Positions 15,973 to 24,941 of a stretch of 64,000 nucleotides of DNA are shown here, in pieces. The notes beneath the pieces were generated by a model. It ran no database searches. It saw only the letters and a program-made list of their open reading frames with translations, and was not told where the DNA came from. The position numbers and the translations under genes are program-made. Each line of letters opens with the position of its first letter. Position 1 is the stretch's first letter. The DNA is from JASGDC01 sp047605865 (GTDB taxonomy: Bacteria > Actinomycetota > Actinomycetes > Actinomycetales > Micrococcaceae), in the NCBI GenBank assembly GCA_047605865.1, contig JASGFC010000002.1, forward strand, positions 1 to 64,000. The letters are read 5' to 3'.

Positions 15973-18099
15973 TTAGTTTTCCTTACTAGCTGTTGAATCT
16001 GTATCTTCTGAGGTCTCAGAGCTTGGTGTTGATTGTGCCTGTATTGCAGTAATAGCAACTGTATTGACTATGTCTTCAACAGTACAGCCACGAGATAAAT
16101 CGTTAACAGGCTTTTTAAGTCCCTGAAGAACTGGACCTACAGCTACAGCACCAGAAGACTGTTGTACTGCTTTGTATGTGTTATTACCGGTGTTTAAGTC
16201 AGGGAAGATAAAGACTGTGGCCTTACCGGCAACCTGAGAGTCAGGCATCTTAGATTTTGCAATGGAGGCATTTGACGCTGCATCATACTGAATAGGACCT
16301 TCAACTTTAAGGTCTGGACGGCGTTCCTTAACCAGTTCTGTTGCTTGTCTGACCTCTTCAACGTCTTCACCTGAACCAGATTCACCCGTAGAGTAAGAGA
16401 GCATTGCGATACGAGGTTCAACATCGAAATTTGATGCGGTTTCAGCAGATGCCACAGCAATATCTGCAAGCTGCTCTGCATTGGGGTTAGGGTTGACAGC
16501 ACAGTCACCATAAACAAGAACACGATCTTCTAGAAGCATCAAGAAAACAGAAGAAACTACTTTAACTCCAGCTACAGTCTTGATGAATTCAAGTGCTGGA
16601 CGAATAGTATTTGCAGTTGAGTGAGCGGCTCCAGAAACCATGCCATCTACCATGCCTTTGTACACCATCATTGTGCCAAAGTATGAAGCATCCATCATGC
16701 GCTCGCGAGCCTGGTCTTCAGTAATACCTTTATGTGCACGAAGCTTGGCATACGTTGCAGAAAAATCTTCTAACATTTCTGATGTTGTTGGATCAATGAG
16801 GTCTATGCCAGAAATATCGGTACCTTTTGATGCAGCAAGTTGTTTGATCTGGTCAACTGGTCCAAGAATAGTAAGGTCACAAATATCACGGCGTTTAATA
16901 ATCTCTGCTGCTTCAAGAATGCGTTCATCGGTACCTTCTGGAAGCACAATATGCTTGCGATCTTGTTGCGCACGTTCTATCAGTTCATGCAGGAAGCGAA
17001 GAGGTGTTTTTGTTTCCGGACGAGGTAGGTCAAGACGACTTGTTAGTTCTTTAGAATCTACGCTAGAGCTCCACGTACCTAGTGCTGCTGCAATCTTGCG
17101 AGGTTGTCCGCCAAAGAAGTTACCGTGGATGTTACTTACACTACGTGCTGCTTCATAGGTATCTAAATCAGCAGTAATAACAGGGAAAGGGGCCTGATCC
17201 ATCATGGTTTTCAAGCGGCCTTCAGGTTTCATGTTATAAGAAAGTAGCATTCCAGAAGGCTTGGGGAATTCTGGGGTAAGTGCTGAGGCAAGTGTTGCGG
17301 TCATGATATCGCCACGATCGCCTGGGACAATCACAAGGCACTCATCTGTGAGAGCTTCAAGGAAGTTGTTGACAGTCATGGCAGCAACTTTGATGCCGCT
17401 GATGTCACGGTCTAGGTTATCGTTTCCACTGATAACTTCAGCGTCAAGGCTTTGAGTAATAGCTTCCATTGTTGGGTTGCTAATTTGGTCTAAGTCAGGC
17501 AGAACGTAAATGGGTAAATCTTTTTCACCTCGAGGGGCAAGTTTTTTAATCTCTTCGACTTGTTCTGGCGTAGAACGATTTACGATAACAGCAAAAATTG
17601 GTACGTTGGCTTCATGGAGCTCTTTACGAGCTAGTTCCACATCTTCAGCAACTGTTTTAGCGTCTTTGGCACCATCTGCTCCAACAACCATGAGCATTGG
17701 GCAACCTAGGTTATTTGCTAGGCGAGTATTCATTTCAAATTCGACTGCTGCCTCTGGACCATCAACACTAGTACCTTCTACTACAACGATGTCGCACTTT
17801 TTAGAAATATCACTAAAGATAGCTACAGCTTTCGAATCGATTTCGTCACGTTCACCAGAAGCGATGAGGTCACGGGCTTCGTTTTTTGTTAATGCTGCTC
17901 TTGAACTTGATTCATCAAGGTCATATCTCTTGCGCATGAGTTTAACCATCGGATCATCTTCAACATTATCTGCTTCAGTCAATGGACGGAAAAAACCTAC
18001 TTTATTGAAAGAAGTGTGAAGGGTATCCATCAAACCTAAACTAATGAGTGATTTACCAGAAGTTGGTGTCATTGCACCAACGTAAATACCACGAGCCAT
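15973..18099 (-). CDS. pta: phosphate acetyltransferase, long form
   Basis: Transfers acetyl from acetyl-CoA to phosphate. The 708-residue long form has three parts. The first is an N-terminal P-loop domain of the dethiobiotin-synthetase type (MTPTSGKSLISLGLM). The second is a DRTGG domain around residues 220-330. The third is the C-terminal catalytic PTA domain (about 380-690), with PEGTDERILEAAEI, MVSGAAHSTANTIRP, SYSTGESGSGEDVE and FPDLNTGNNTYKAVQ. GGAG lies 8 nt before the chosen ATG; an in-frame upstream ATG at 18123 lacks such a site. The long form is regulatory in other bacteria. It heads the operon with ackA. Confidence 0.96.
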   Translation of the reverse strand: MARGIYVGAMTPTSGKSLISLGLMDTLHTSFNKVGFFRPLTEADNVEDDPMVKLMRKRYDLDESSSRAALTKNEARDLIASGERDEIDSKAVAIFSDISKKCDIVVVEGTSVDGPEAAVEFEMNTRLANNLGCPMLMVVGADGAKDAKTVAEDVELARKELHEANVPIFAVIVNRSTPEQVEEIKKLAPRGEKDLPIYVLPDLDQISNPTMEAITQSLDAEVISGNDNLDRDISGIKVAAMTVNNFLEALTDECLVIVPGDRGDIMTATLASALTPEFPKPSGMLLSYNMKPEGRLKTMMDQAPFPVITADLDTYEAARSVSNIHGNFFGGQPRKIAAALGTWSSSVDSKELTSRLDLPRPETKTPLRFLHELIERAQQDRKHIVLPEGTDERILEAAEIIKRRDICDLTILGPVDQIKQLAASKGTDISGIDLIDPTTSEMLEDFSATYAKLRAHKGITEDQARERMMDASYFGTMMVYKGMVDGMVSGAAHSTANTIRPALEFIKTVAGVKVVSSVFLMLLEDRVLVYGDCAVNPNPNAEQLADIAVASAETASNFDVEPRIAMLSYSTGESGSGEDVEEVRQATELVKERRPDLKVEGPIQYDAASNASIAKSKMPDSQVAGKATVFIFPDLNTGNNTYKAVQQSSGAVAVGPVLQGLKKPVNDLSRGCTVEDIVNTVAITAIQAQSTPSSETSEDTDSTASKEN

Positions 18100-18201
18100 A
18101 TTTATCTCCTCAGCCTGAAACAACGCAAAACTACTCTTAACTATTATGCTATTTTTAGCGTTATTAAGCTATTCGGCTCGCAGAGATGGCATGATGGAAG
18201 C

Positions 18202-19035
18202 ATGAGTAGGAAAAGGAAACTGAGTAACGGCAGCCTTGAACCTGGAATCTTTTCGATAGATTCTGGCACTGCGGAGCTTGTGCAGGATAGGAATTATCGT
18301 GATGGGTGGTTGTTATATGTCAATGGTGTTCAAAGTTCACACATTGACTTAGCCGATACATCACATCTTGATTTTGAGTACATGCGTTATATGGCATTGG
18401 TCATTGAGTCACATTTTAATCCATCACTGAAACAAAAACTCAATATGTTACATTTAGGTGGCGCGGCTTGTTCTTTACCACGATTTCTTGCTGAGCGTTA
18501 TCCACAGGCACGTCAAGTGGTGGTAGAACTTGACGGAAAATTGGCAGAGTTAGCAAGGTCATGGTTTGATTTGCCAAAAGCTCCACGTTTACGCCTGAGA
18601 GTAGGGGATGCGCGAGAAGTAACTGAAAGCTTAAGAACAGCAACAAGAGATGTGATTGTGCGAGATGTTTTTTCTGGTGCTCATACCCCTAGAAACCTTA
18701 CAACAATTGAGTTTGCACTACAGATTCAGCGAGTTTTACGCCCTGGTGGACTTTATCTGATTAACTGTGGCGATGGGCCACAGCTCGGGTTAGCTCGAAG
18801 TGAGATTGTAACGTTAGCTAGCGTTTTTAAAAACATTGCTGTGATTTCTGATAGTGCTATGCTTAAAGGTAAACGTCATGGCAATATCGTGCTGGCAGCT
18901 TCAGATCAGAAAATAGGGTCAGCTTCATTGTTGAGGTTGTTAAGAGCAGATCCATTACCGGCACAGTTGTGGAATAAGGAAAAGGCTCTAGAGTTTAGCC
19001 AAGGTGTGCAGCCGTTGTTGGATGCTGACGTTTAA
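18202..19035 (+). CDS. spermidine synthase-like (SAM-fold) protein
   Basis: The 277-residue protein has the fold of polyamine aminopropyltransferases: an N-terminal beta region, then a Rossmann-like core with LNMLHLGGAACSLPRFLAERYP (motif I), VVVELDGKLAELARSWF (acidic end of strand 2), VGDAREV, DVIVRDVFSGAHTPRNL and PGGLYLINCGDG. Similar stand-alone proteins are common in actinobacteria and are usually labelled spermidine synthase. The gate residues of true enzymes are not all evident, so polyamine synthesis is unproven. There is no partner such as speA or speD nearby. Its 3' end overlaps the opposite flavoprotein gene by 41 bp. Confidence 0.8.
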   Translation: MSRKRKLSNGSLEPGIFSIDSGTAELVQDRNYRDGWLLYVNGVQSSHIDLADTSHLDFEYMRYMALVIESHFNPSLKQKLNMLHLGGAACSLPRFLAERYPQARQVVVELDGKLAELARSWFDLPKAPRLRLRVGDAREVTESLRTATRDVIVRDVFSGAHTPRNLTTIEFALQIQRVLRPGGLYLINCGDGPQLGLARSEIVTLASVFKNIAVISDSAMLKGKRHGNIVLAASDQKIGSASLLRLLRADPLPAQLWNKEKALEFSQGVQPLLDADV

Positions 19036-19570
19036 GGATTAAGACAATTCTGCGAACTTGAGCAAGGATTTCTTTAATAGCTGCTTTGCCATATCCAATG
19101 GTACGCCCAATCACAAAGAGACCTGCTGGGGCATCTTCATGATTGACGGTTTCAAAATGGTTAAACTGTGGTAGGCTACCGCTTCTACCAGCAAGAATGA
19201 TATTTTTTGCAAATAATGTCCCAGCATCTGTGCTGACAATCCAACGAATTAAGAGTGTTCCATGTTTTTCGCCGTGTGGCACATGAGTAATGTTCGTTAG
19301 ATGAACGTTTTTTCTCACGTCCATTTTGTGAGTACGTGTGTAATGTTCAAGATGTTTAATAATATCTAGACGAGCTTTCCAGCCTTCAATTTGGATTGGA
19401 GCTAGAACAGATAATGACGAAGTAGTAGTAGCAGGTATCTCTGGACGTTTTGGTCCAGTGATGATAGTGGAAGGAATTCCATGGCGATGCAGTTCTGTTG
19501 CCATAGCCAAACCAGACAATCCTGTTCCAATAATGAGGTTATCAATATCAGTAGATTGAGCTGCGCCCAT
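18995..19570 (-). CDS. short FAD/NAD(P)-binding oxidoreductase-like protein
   Basis: The N-terminus has a dinucleotide-binding loop, LIIGTGLSGLAMATELHRHG. The C-terminus resembles the end of a flavoprotein (DAPAGLFVIGRTIGYGKAAIKEILAQVRRIV), where a GG-like loop would contact FAD. At 191 residues it is about half the length of ordinary flavin monooxygenases or reductases, and the NAD(P) domain seems missing. It may be an internally deleted remnant or a minimal FAD protein. GGGAGG lies about 10 nt before the ATG, so it looks translatable. It overlaps the 3' end of the convergent spermidine-synthase-like gene. Confidence 0.6.
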   Translation of the reverse strand: MGAAQSTDIDNLIIGTGLSGLAMATELHRHGIPSTIITGPKRPEIPATTTSSLSVLAPIQIEGWKARLDIIKHLEHYTRTHKMDVRKNVHLTNITHVPHGEKHGTLLIRWIVSTDAGTLFAKNIILAGRSGSLPQFNHFETVNHEDAPAGLFVIGRTIGYGKAAIKEILAQVRRIVLILKRQHPTTAAHLG

Positions 19571-19654
19571 TGTGGGTTGACCTCCCTGTTAAACTTCTCT
19601 GCTAAGCTAAGTTTCTATCAGTTTTTAGTGATAGTCAAGTTGTCTAGAATCAAG

Positions 19655-19684
19655 TGGACATCGCTAAAATGACTATGTTATAGT
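19655..19684 (+). promoter_or_regulatory. promoter of tRNA-Glu
   Basis: TGGACA (-35), 18-bp spacer, TATAGT (-10) at 19679-19684, about 25 bp before the tRNA. Confidence 0.6.
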
Positions 19685-19709
19685 ATTTAAGTTGTTCACA
19701 TACAACACT

Positions 19710-19782
19710 GGCCCCATCGTCTAGCGGCCTAGGACGTCGCCCTTTCACGGCGGTAACACGGGTTCAAATCCCGTTGGGGTCA
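19710..19782 (+). tRNA. tRNA-Glu (anticodon TTC)
   Basis: A 73-nt cloverleaf: acceptor GGCCCCA / TGGGGTC, discriminator A, anticodon loop CTTTCAC, T arm ACGGGTTCAAATCCCGT. CCA is not encoded. It is first in a cluster of three tRNAs. Confidence 0.97.
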
Positions 19783-19785
19783 CTT

Positions 19786-19818
19786 ATCTCCTATTCCTTG
19801 TTGAATGGGAGATATTTT
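19786..19818 (+). terminator. terminator after tRNA-Glu
   Basis: An 11-bp stem (ATCTCCTATTC / GAATGGGAGAT, one G-U pair), 6-nt loop, then ATTTT. The following tRNA-Asp therefore needs its own promoter; TTGACT at 19887 may be its -35. Confidence 0.65.
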
Positions 19819-19930
19819 AATGCCCAGAACCTTGTGCTTTTAAGGCTCTTAGAGCATGAAGATCTATTGACTTTTTGATTATGTACTTGACTAGTTTTGT
19901 GTTATTCTAAATAAGTCGTAATTACGATGT

Positions 19931-20004
19931 GGCCCTGTAGCGCAGTTGGTTAGCGCGCCGCCCTGTCACGGCGGAGGTCGCGGGTTCGAGTCCCGTCAGG
20001 GTCG
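19931..20004 (+). tRNA. tRNA-Asp (anticodon GTC)
   Basis: A 74-nt cloverleaf: acceptor GGCCCTG / CAGGGTC, discriminator G as expected for Asp, anticodon loop CTGTCAC, T arm GCGGGTTCGAGTCCCGT. Confidence 0.97.
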
Positions 20005-20146
20005 CTCTCAGTTTTACTGAGTAGGCGGTTTGGCTCTACTATTTGCATTGCTTCGCAATAGCGTTTAAGCAAAGTCAGATCGCTTTTCTTCTCTATTTGT
20101 GACATTGTTTCGCGTGAGCGTCACATTGCTTAAGTAGATAAGAGGG

Positions 20147-20219
20147 GGCTTGATAGCTCAGTTGGTAGAGCGTTCGACTGAAAATCGAGAGGTCACGGGA
20201 TCGACGCCCGTTCAAGCCA
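20147..20219 (+). tRNA. tRNA-Phe (anticodon GAA)
   Basis: A 73-nt cloverleaf: acceptor GGCTTGA / TCAAGCC, discriminator A, anticodon loop CTGAAAA, T arm ACGGGATCGACGCCCGT. The T loop begins ATC instead of the usual TTC, an unusual base at the first loop position. Confidence 0.94.
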
Positions 20220-20225
20220 CAACTT

Positions 20226-20261
20226 AACCCTTTGTTTCTTTAAAACAAAGGGTTATTTTTT
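20226..20261 (+). terminator. intrinsic terminator after tRNA-Phe
   Basis: A 12-bp perfect stem (AACCCTTTGTTT / AAACAAAGGGTT) is followed by ATTTTTT. It lies 4 bp from the stop of the convergent channel gene and may serve both directions. Confidence 0.85.
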
Positions 20262-20265
20262 GCGT

Positions 20266-21726
20266 TTATCGTTGTGTCAGTGTAGAAAGTGCAAGAGTAC
20301 TATTATCAGAAGTAAACTGTTTTGCCACAGATAGAATCTCTTGAGAACGTTTTTGGGCAGTCTCACCGATGTCTTGAGCAAGTACTGGTTTTTTATCTAG
20401 TAACTTGCCCATGATAGCTTCATCAATCTTAAGGATAGTTACAGTACCTACTGCAACAGCACGAATGGGTGATGACTGTCCTGTCAGAGTTTCTTCGCCA
20501 AAGTAATCACCAGATTTGAGTGTTACCACGTGGAAGGCGAGGCCTTCCGGAGTAACATATTCTAGTTTGACTTCTCCTTCAGTAATAAGTTCTAGGTAGT
20601 CATAGTAACGTCCAGGCTCTACGATGATTTCACCATCGGCATACTGTTCTGGCAGAATCAGTGGCGAAATTGTGTTCACATCGTTAATATCCATATGGAG
20701 CACTGTGTAGTATTTAACGAGTTCATCATGAACGATAATGTAGTCAAAGTTATCAGCTGCACCATCAAGTGTTAATTCGTTACGTTTTGCTGCATACCAC
20801 AGCCGGCCATGGAATAGTCCCTTAAAAGCAGGGGCATCGGTATGCGACACCAGCGGAACACTAACAGAATAGTGCCCATCACCAAGGTATTTACCTTTCG
20901 CCTTACCGTCTGGAGCAATGAGGTTGGTATTTTGAGCAGTTTCTTGCATAACCTTGATAACTGTAGATGGGTTATCGTCTACCGAAAAATTAGCTTTTAC
21001 AATCTCTGTGTGATCCTTGCCAGGTTTGGAAAGGTTCTCGATAACTTGCGTAGACAATACATCATTAGGTACAGTCACAGCGTTTCCTTCTACATCAAGA
21101 GTAGTAGAACGCCAAGATATATTAGTTACTTGTCCTGCTTGTTTATCGCCACCATAGCTAGTTGCAAACTTTATATAGTCACCTACTTCAAAAGGGCGTT
21201 CAAATTGCATCAACAAACCTGACACAATTCCACCAAATACTGACTGTAATGCCAAGCCTACTACGATAGCTGTTACGCCTAATGTTTCAAAGAACCCTGG
21301 AACGTTAACTCCCCATATAAATTGGAGAATTAAGCTAATTCCAATGGCAATGATGATGAAGCGTATAACATCAATGAAGATTTTTGGCATTCTAGTTCGC
21401 CAAGAATCATTTTTGTCACCGCCATCAAAAATGACTGCTTTCAAAATAGTCAAAATAAACATGATGAACGTGAAACCAGCTAAGCTGGCAGCAAACTGTA
21501 CACCACGCTGATTAGGAGGTAATTGGGCTACATGTGTCAGGAGGAAATAAAGAGCCGCAGAAGGTAGTACGTAGTTTCTGAGAAATCGTACTGGGTTAGT
21601 GAGTTGGCTGCCTTTACGTGATAGGTAATTAAAGGTTTCGGTTAAAACTAGTATTGCTAAGGGCAAAACAAACACAATGATGCTTGCTTGACCCCACCAA
21701 GGTTCATTCTGAAATATTGAATGCAT
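20266..21726 (-). CDS. MscS-family mechanosensitive channel with C-terminal cyclic-nucleotide-binding domain
   Basis: The 486-residue membrane protein has about four N-terminal membrane segments. The MscS pore helix and beta domain follow (LGVTAIVVGLALQSVFGGIVSGLLMQFERPFEVGDYIK, then ISWRSTTLDVEGNAVTVPNDVLSTQVIENLS). At the C-terminus (about residues 370-475) is a cNMP-binding domain whose phosphate-binding cassette looks intact (GDYFGEETLTGQ...IRAVAV, with Glu and Arg present). The frame is open further upstream, but the ATG sharing a base with the stop of the cyclase-like gene (TAATG) is the natural start. This coupling implies that the cyclase-like receptor and the channel work together. 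Confidence 0.9.
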   Translation of the reverse strand: MHSIFQNEPWWGQASIIVFVLPLAILVLTETFNYLSRKGSQLTNPVRFLRNYVLPSAALYFLLTHVAQLPPNQRGVQFAASLAGFTFIMFILTILKAVIFDGGDKNDSWRTRMPKIFIDVIRFIIIAIGISLILQFIWGVNVPGFFETLGVTAIVVGLALQSVFGGIVSGLLMQFERPFEVGDYIKFATSYGGDKQAGQVTNISWRSTTLDVEGNAVTVPNDVLSTQVIENLSKPGKDHTEIVKANFSVDDNPSTVIKVMQETAQNTNLIAPDGKAKGKYLGDGHYSVSVPLVSHTDAPAFKGLFHGRLWYAAKRNELTLDGAADNFDYIIVHDELVKYYTVLHMDINDVNTISPLILPEQYADGEIIVEPGRYYDYLELITEGEVKLEYVTPEGLAFHVVTLKSGDYFGEETLTGQSSPIRAVAVGTVTILKIDEAIMGKLLDKKPVLAQDIGETAQKRSQEILSVAKQFTSDNSTLALSTLTQR

Positions 21727-24128
21727 TAGTTTTTCTTCTCTGTGATTTCCCACAGCTGTTCTATAGTATCCTCAGAAGTTCTAAGGTCACCTGCAGGGAT
21801 AAAATCATATCCGCTATGTAAACGTTCTTTAACAGCAGAAGTAGTAAATACGCCTTTACCTTTAGCAGATTTTTGAATAGTATGTGCCATTTTCACAGCA
21901 TCACCCCAGAGGTCATACGAAAGGTTTTGTTTACCAACAAGACCACTGGAAACAGAACCAGTATCGATACCGATACGAAGGTCAAGGTCTGTGCCATTCT
22001 GACGGTTGAAGTTTTGCACAATATTTTCAAGTTCTAAGGCAAAGTCTACAATGCGTTTCGTGTGATCCACTCGCTGAATTTCAAGGCCACAGCTAACCAG
22101 GTAGCCGTTGGTCATCGTGCGTACGCGTTCAACTCCGAAGCGTGCTGCAGTTTCGTCGAAACTAGTAAGTAACTTGTTTGTAGAACTATAGAAAGAGCTT
22201 TCCTGTGAATTCTTGTTTTGCAAGCTGCGAAGTCCTTCAAGGTCTGCATACAAAATGGTTGCATTGTTGTGAGCTAACGTTAAGGAGCCATCGCCACGGC
22301 TGTAATTATCAATGAGACCGGCTGGCATAACTTCGGATAGAATCTTTCTATTTTCAGTATGTTGTTCCTTAATCAGTTCATCTTTTGCACGAAGCGAGCG
22401 GTTCATGTTGTTGAAGGAATCGGCCAGTTGCCCAAATTCATCTTTACTTTTAATGTTGACGGTTGATGAATAGTCACCTTTAGCTACTTTCTTGATTTGG
22501 TTATTCAAGGATTGAAGTGGTCTAGTAAAGGCACGAGCAAAGAGGAGAGAAGCAAGAGACATCAAAAGCACAAGCCCTGCAATGAGTGCAGCTAACTTTT
22601 TAGAGAAATTGGTAACTGGTGCGAAGGCTTCGCTAGTGTTTTCTTCGACTAGAATATTCCATTGGATATCGCCCATAGTCAATGGCGCATAGGCAACTAA
22701 AGCTTTATGGCCAGTGTAGTTAGTAGTCTCAATAATGCCGGTTTGACCTTGTTGAGCTAGTTCGTTAGCATCATTACTGATTTTTTGAATCAAGACTGTA
22801 CTGCCAGTCTTTTTAGCAAGTTCAGTCTTAGTTTGATTCATGTGGTTAATCTTGGAAGCTTCAGTAACATACTGATCAGGGTGTTCCAATAAAACACGTG
22901 AATTTGAACGCATAGTGCCATCTTCACCGACCAAGAAAGCTTCCCCTGTTTTGCCAAGACCTGACTTTTCCCATTGATTATTAGCGGTCATAATGTCAGT
23001 AAGTTCTTGCGAATCACTATGGAGGATAAGAGCGCCAATGTTTTTACCGTTTTCAGAGATTGGGGCAGCTAAGAATGAAGTAGGTTTACCGTAATTAGGG
23101 TAATAGGTAGTGAAATCAGACATCTCAGTGGTGTTAGCATTGCTTTTGGCTAGCACATCTTGAAAATTCTTTTCAAGAGTATTATCAAGGAAAGGACCAT
23201 TGAGAATATTGATTCCTAAGTCAACTCCTTTGTTAGTGGTGTAAACAACATTTCCGTTGATATCAACGAGCATGATGTCATCAAAGCCATGAGTTGTGAG
23301 ATTCTCACGAAAATATGGGTTGTACGTTTTATTTGCAGTATTCCAGGTATTGTTAACGCCAGCATCGTCTAGTTTGTTGGCCTGATCAACATTTTGGGAG
23401 TTAGATTTTGCGGTGTAGGTAGCTTGAAGATACTTTGCCTGGTTAGACTTTGGTTGAAAGGCTGCAGCATCGAATTGATCATTGGAAGGATTGTTCTGAT
23501 TGAGTCTTGGAATAAAAACATTAGAGTAAAAGTCGTTAATGCTTTTTTGTTGTGTTGCATTAATTTGAGTGTTCCCAAGTTCTTTATATCCTGAGGTAAA
23601 ATCTTTCGTTGCATCAATGACAAGGGGCGAATGGGTCAACATGAGTGCATTGTTTTGCATATCTTTATATTTTTGTTGCAACTCCACAATGCGTGAATCA
23701 CGAGTTTGGGTTAGTTTGTCTGAGACTGAGGATCGTAGGGAGTTAATTGTATTGACAGAAGAGAAGTAGCCAACGAGTCCGATACTAGTTAGTGTGGAAG
23801 CAAGCAGCATGGCTAAAATTTTTGATTGGATACTAAGAGAGTTCAGCCAACCAAGTGTACTGCGTGTTTTTTTCTTCGCTTTTTCAGAAAGATCTAAATT
23901 AGTTGTTTTAGCTTCAGCTACTTTGTTTTGAACATGTTGAGGCCCTTGAACAGGCTGTGGTTCATTAACATTTTGTTGTTGTGGAATCTGTAAATTTTGA
24001 TCCTGTAGATTCTCTACTTTTTGTTGAGGGCTTTCAAGCTGTGGCCCAATAGACTGCGACGGTTCAGTGTTTTCATGAGGAACATCTGGATTGTGGTGTG
24101 CCAACTTTTTCCTTTTCGAGCGACTCAA
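21726..24128 (-). CDS. Cache-HAMP membrane receptor with degenerate class III cyclase domain
   Basis: Order in the roughly 800-residue protein: a Gln/Pro-rich cytoplasmic N-terminus (about 1-90), membrane helix (about 104-124), extracellular Cache-type sensor with KTGEAFLVGEDGTMRSNSR, second helix (about 510-533), HAMP, then a class III nucleotide cyclase domain (about 620-770). The first metal Asp is kept (LYADLEGL). The second metal Asp is Asn (RTMTNGYL) and the transition-state Asn and Arg are Lys and Thr (WGDAVKMAHTIQ), so cyclase activity is doubtful. The start is TTG: either 24128, or 24104, which is better placed after AAAAGGA. It is translationally coupled to the cNMP-domain channel. 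Confidence 0.87.
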   Translation of the reverse strand: MSRSKRKKLAHHNPDVPHENTEPSQSIGPQLESPQQKVENLQDQNLQIPQQQNVNEPQPVQGPQHVQNKVAEAKTTNLDLSEKAKKKTRSTLGWLNSLSIQSKILAMLLASTLTSIGLVGYFSSVNTINSLRSSVSDKLTQTRDSRIVELQQKYKDMQNNALMLTHSPLVIDATKDFTSGYKELGNTQINATQQKSINDFYSNVFIPRLNQNNPSNDQFDAAAFQPKSNQAKYLQATYTAKSNSQNVDQANKLDDAGVNNTWNTANKTYNPYFRENLTTHGFDDIMLVDINGNVVYTTNKGVDLGINILNGPFLDNTLEKNFQDVLAKSNANTTEMSDFTTYYPNYGKPTSFLAAPISENGKNIGALILHSDSQELTDIMTANNQWEKSGLGKTGEAFLVGEDGTMRSNSRVLLEHPDQYVTEASKINHMNQTKTELAKKTGSTVLIQKISNDANELAQQGQTGIIETTNYTGHKALVAYAPLTMGDIQWNILVEENTSEAFAPVTNFSKKLAALIAGLVLLMSLASLLFARAFTRPLQSLNNQIKKVAKGDYSSTVNIKSKDEFGQLADSFNNMNRSLRAKDELIKEQHTENRKILSEVMPAGLIDNYSRGDGSLTLAHNNATILYADLEGLRSLQNKNSQESSFYSSTNKLLTSFDETAARFGVERVRTMTNGYLVSCGLEIQRVDHTKRIVDFALELENIVQNFNRQNGTDLDLRIGIDTGSVSSGLVGKQNLSYDLWGDAVKMAHTIQKSAKGKGVFTTSAVKERLHSGYDFIPAGDLRTSEDTIEQLWEITEKKN

Positions 24129-24155
24129 ACATGTATTATTCCAAGAATAAAGGTA

Positions 24156-24935
24156 TTAACTTAAAATTTCCATACAAATTGGGGCGTGGTCGCTTGCTCC
24201 TTTACCTTTTCGCTCTTCACGATCTACCCAGGCATTTTCTACTGTAATTGCAGGCGAAGTGAGCATAAAATCGATACGCATTCCTTTTTTCTTAGGAAAA
24301 CTAAGTCCTTTGTAATCCCAATAAGTGTACGTATCAGGACCTGCATAAAATTTACGACTTGAATCTACAAAACCTAAATTCAGGAACTTTTGAAAAGTTC
24401 GACGTTCAGGCTCACTTACATGAGTAGCACCGACAAATTCTTTAATATCCCACACATCTGTGTCCAGAGGTGCAATATTCCAATCACCTGCAAGAACGAT
24501 TTTTGCATCTGGATTTTTCTTTAACGCCTCAGCTACTTCATCGTACAATGCTGCAAGCCATTGAAGTTTATAAGGCATGTGAGGGTCATCTAATGACCTA
24601 CCATTTGGTACATAAAGACTGTAGACAGTAACATCTCCGCATTCTGCATGAAGCGCTCTTGGCTCAACAACATCTTTAAACTTTGGCTGATTTTTTAAAG
24701 CTCGTGTTACATCTTGCAGTCCAATGCGCGAAGCAAGTGCGACACCGTTCCATTGATTTAAACCAAAATGAGCTACTTCATAACCAATCCGCTCAAAAAT
24801 TTCCCATGGAAACTGTTCATCTTTTGCCTTTGTTTCTTGGATGGCTAGAACATCTACGTCACTTCGTTGTAAAAAGTCTTCAATGCGTTCTGCTCTTGCT
24901 CGAATAGAGTTTACATTCCAACTAGCTATTTTCAT
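24156..24935 (-). CDS. xthA: exodeoxyribonuclease III
   Basis: AP endonuclease and 3'-5' exonuclease of base-excision repair, 259 residues. Signatures: IASWNVNSIRAR, LAIQETKAKDEQFP, SLYVPNGRS, LAGDWNIAPLDTDV (the active-site Asp/Asn), RIDFMLTS and KGASDHAPICMEI (catalytic His). The intergenic space to the divergent TrmH-family gene is only 31 bp. TAAGGT lies 6 bp before the ATG, so the message may be leaderless, although AAGG at the same place could also serve as a ribosome-binding site. Confidence 0.95.
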   Translation of the reverse strand: MKIASWNVNSIRARAERIEDFLQRSDVDVLAIQETKAKDEQFPWEIFERIGYEVAHFGLNQWNGVALASRIGLQDVTRALKNQPKFKDVVEPRALHAECGDVTVYSLYVPNGRSLDDPHMPYKLQWLAALYDEVAEALKKNPDAKIVLAGDWNIAPLDTDVWDIKEFVGATHVSEPERRTFQKFLNLGFVDSSRKFYAGPDTYTYWDYKGLSFPKKKGMRIDFMLTSPAITVENAWVDREERKGKGASDHAPICMEILS

Positions 24936-24941
24936 ACTTTA

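Noticed and set aside
15969..16058. Upstream in-frame start of ackA
   Set aside because: It lies inside pta and adds residues unlike any acetate kinase; the family N-terminus begins at 15968.
16640..18019. Plus-strand open frames opposite pta
   Set aside because: Antisense shadows of a well-conserved enzyme; no motifs and no ribosome-binding site.
19887..19913. Promoter for tRNA-Asp (TTGACT plus TAAATA)
   Set aside because: The spacer is only about 15 bp; left as a remark rather than a feature.
20030..20140. Small inverted and near-repeated segments between tRNA-Asp and tRNA-Phe (CATTG-TTCGC-AGCG-TTAAG twice)
   Set aside because: Imperfect and short; may be terminator or processing stems but cannot be assigned.
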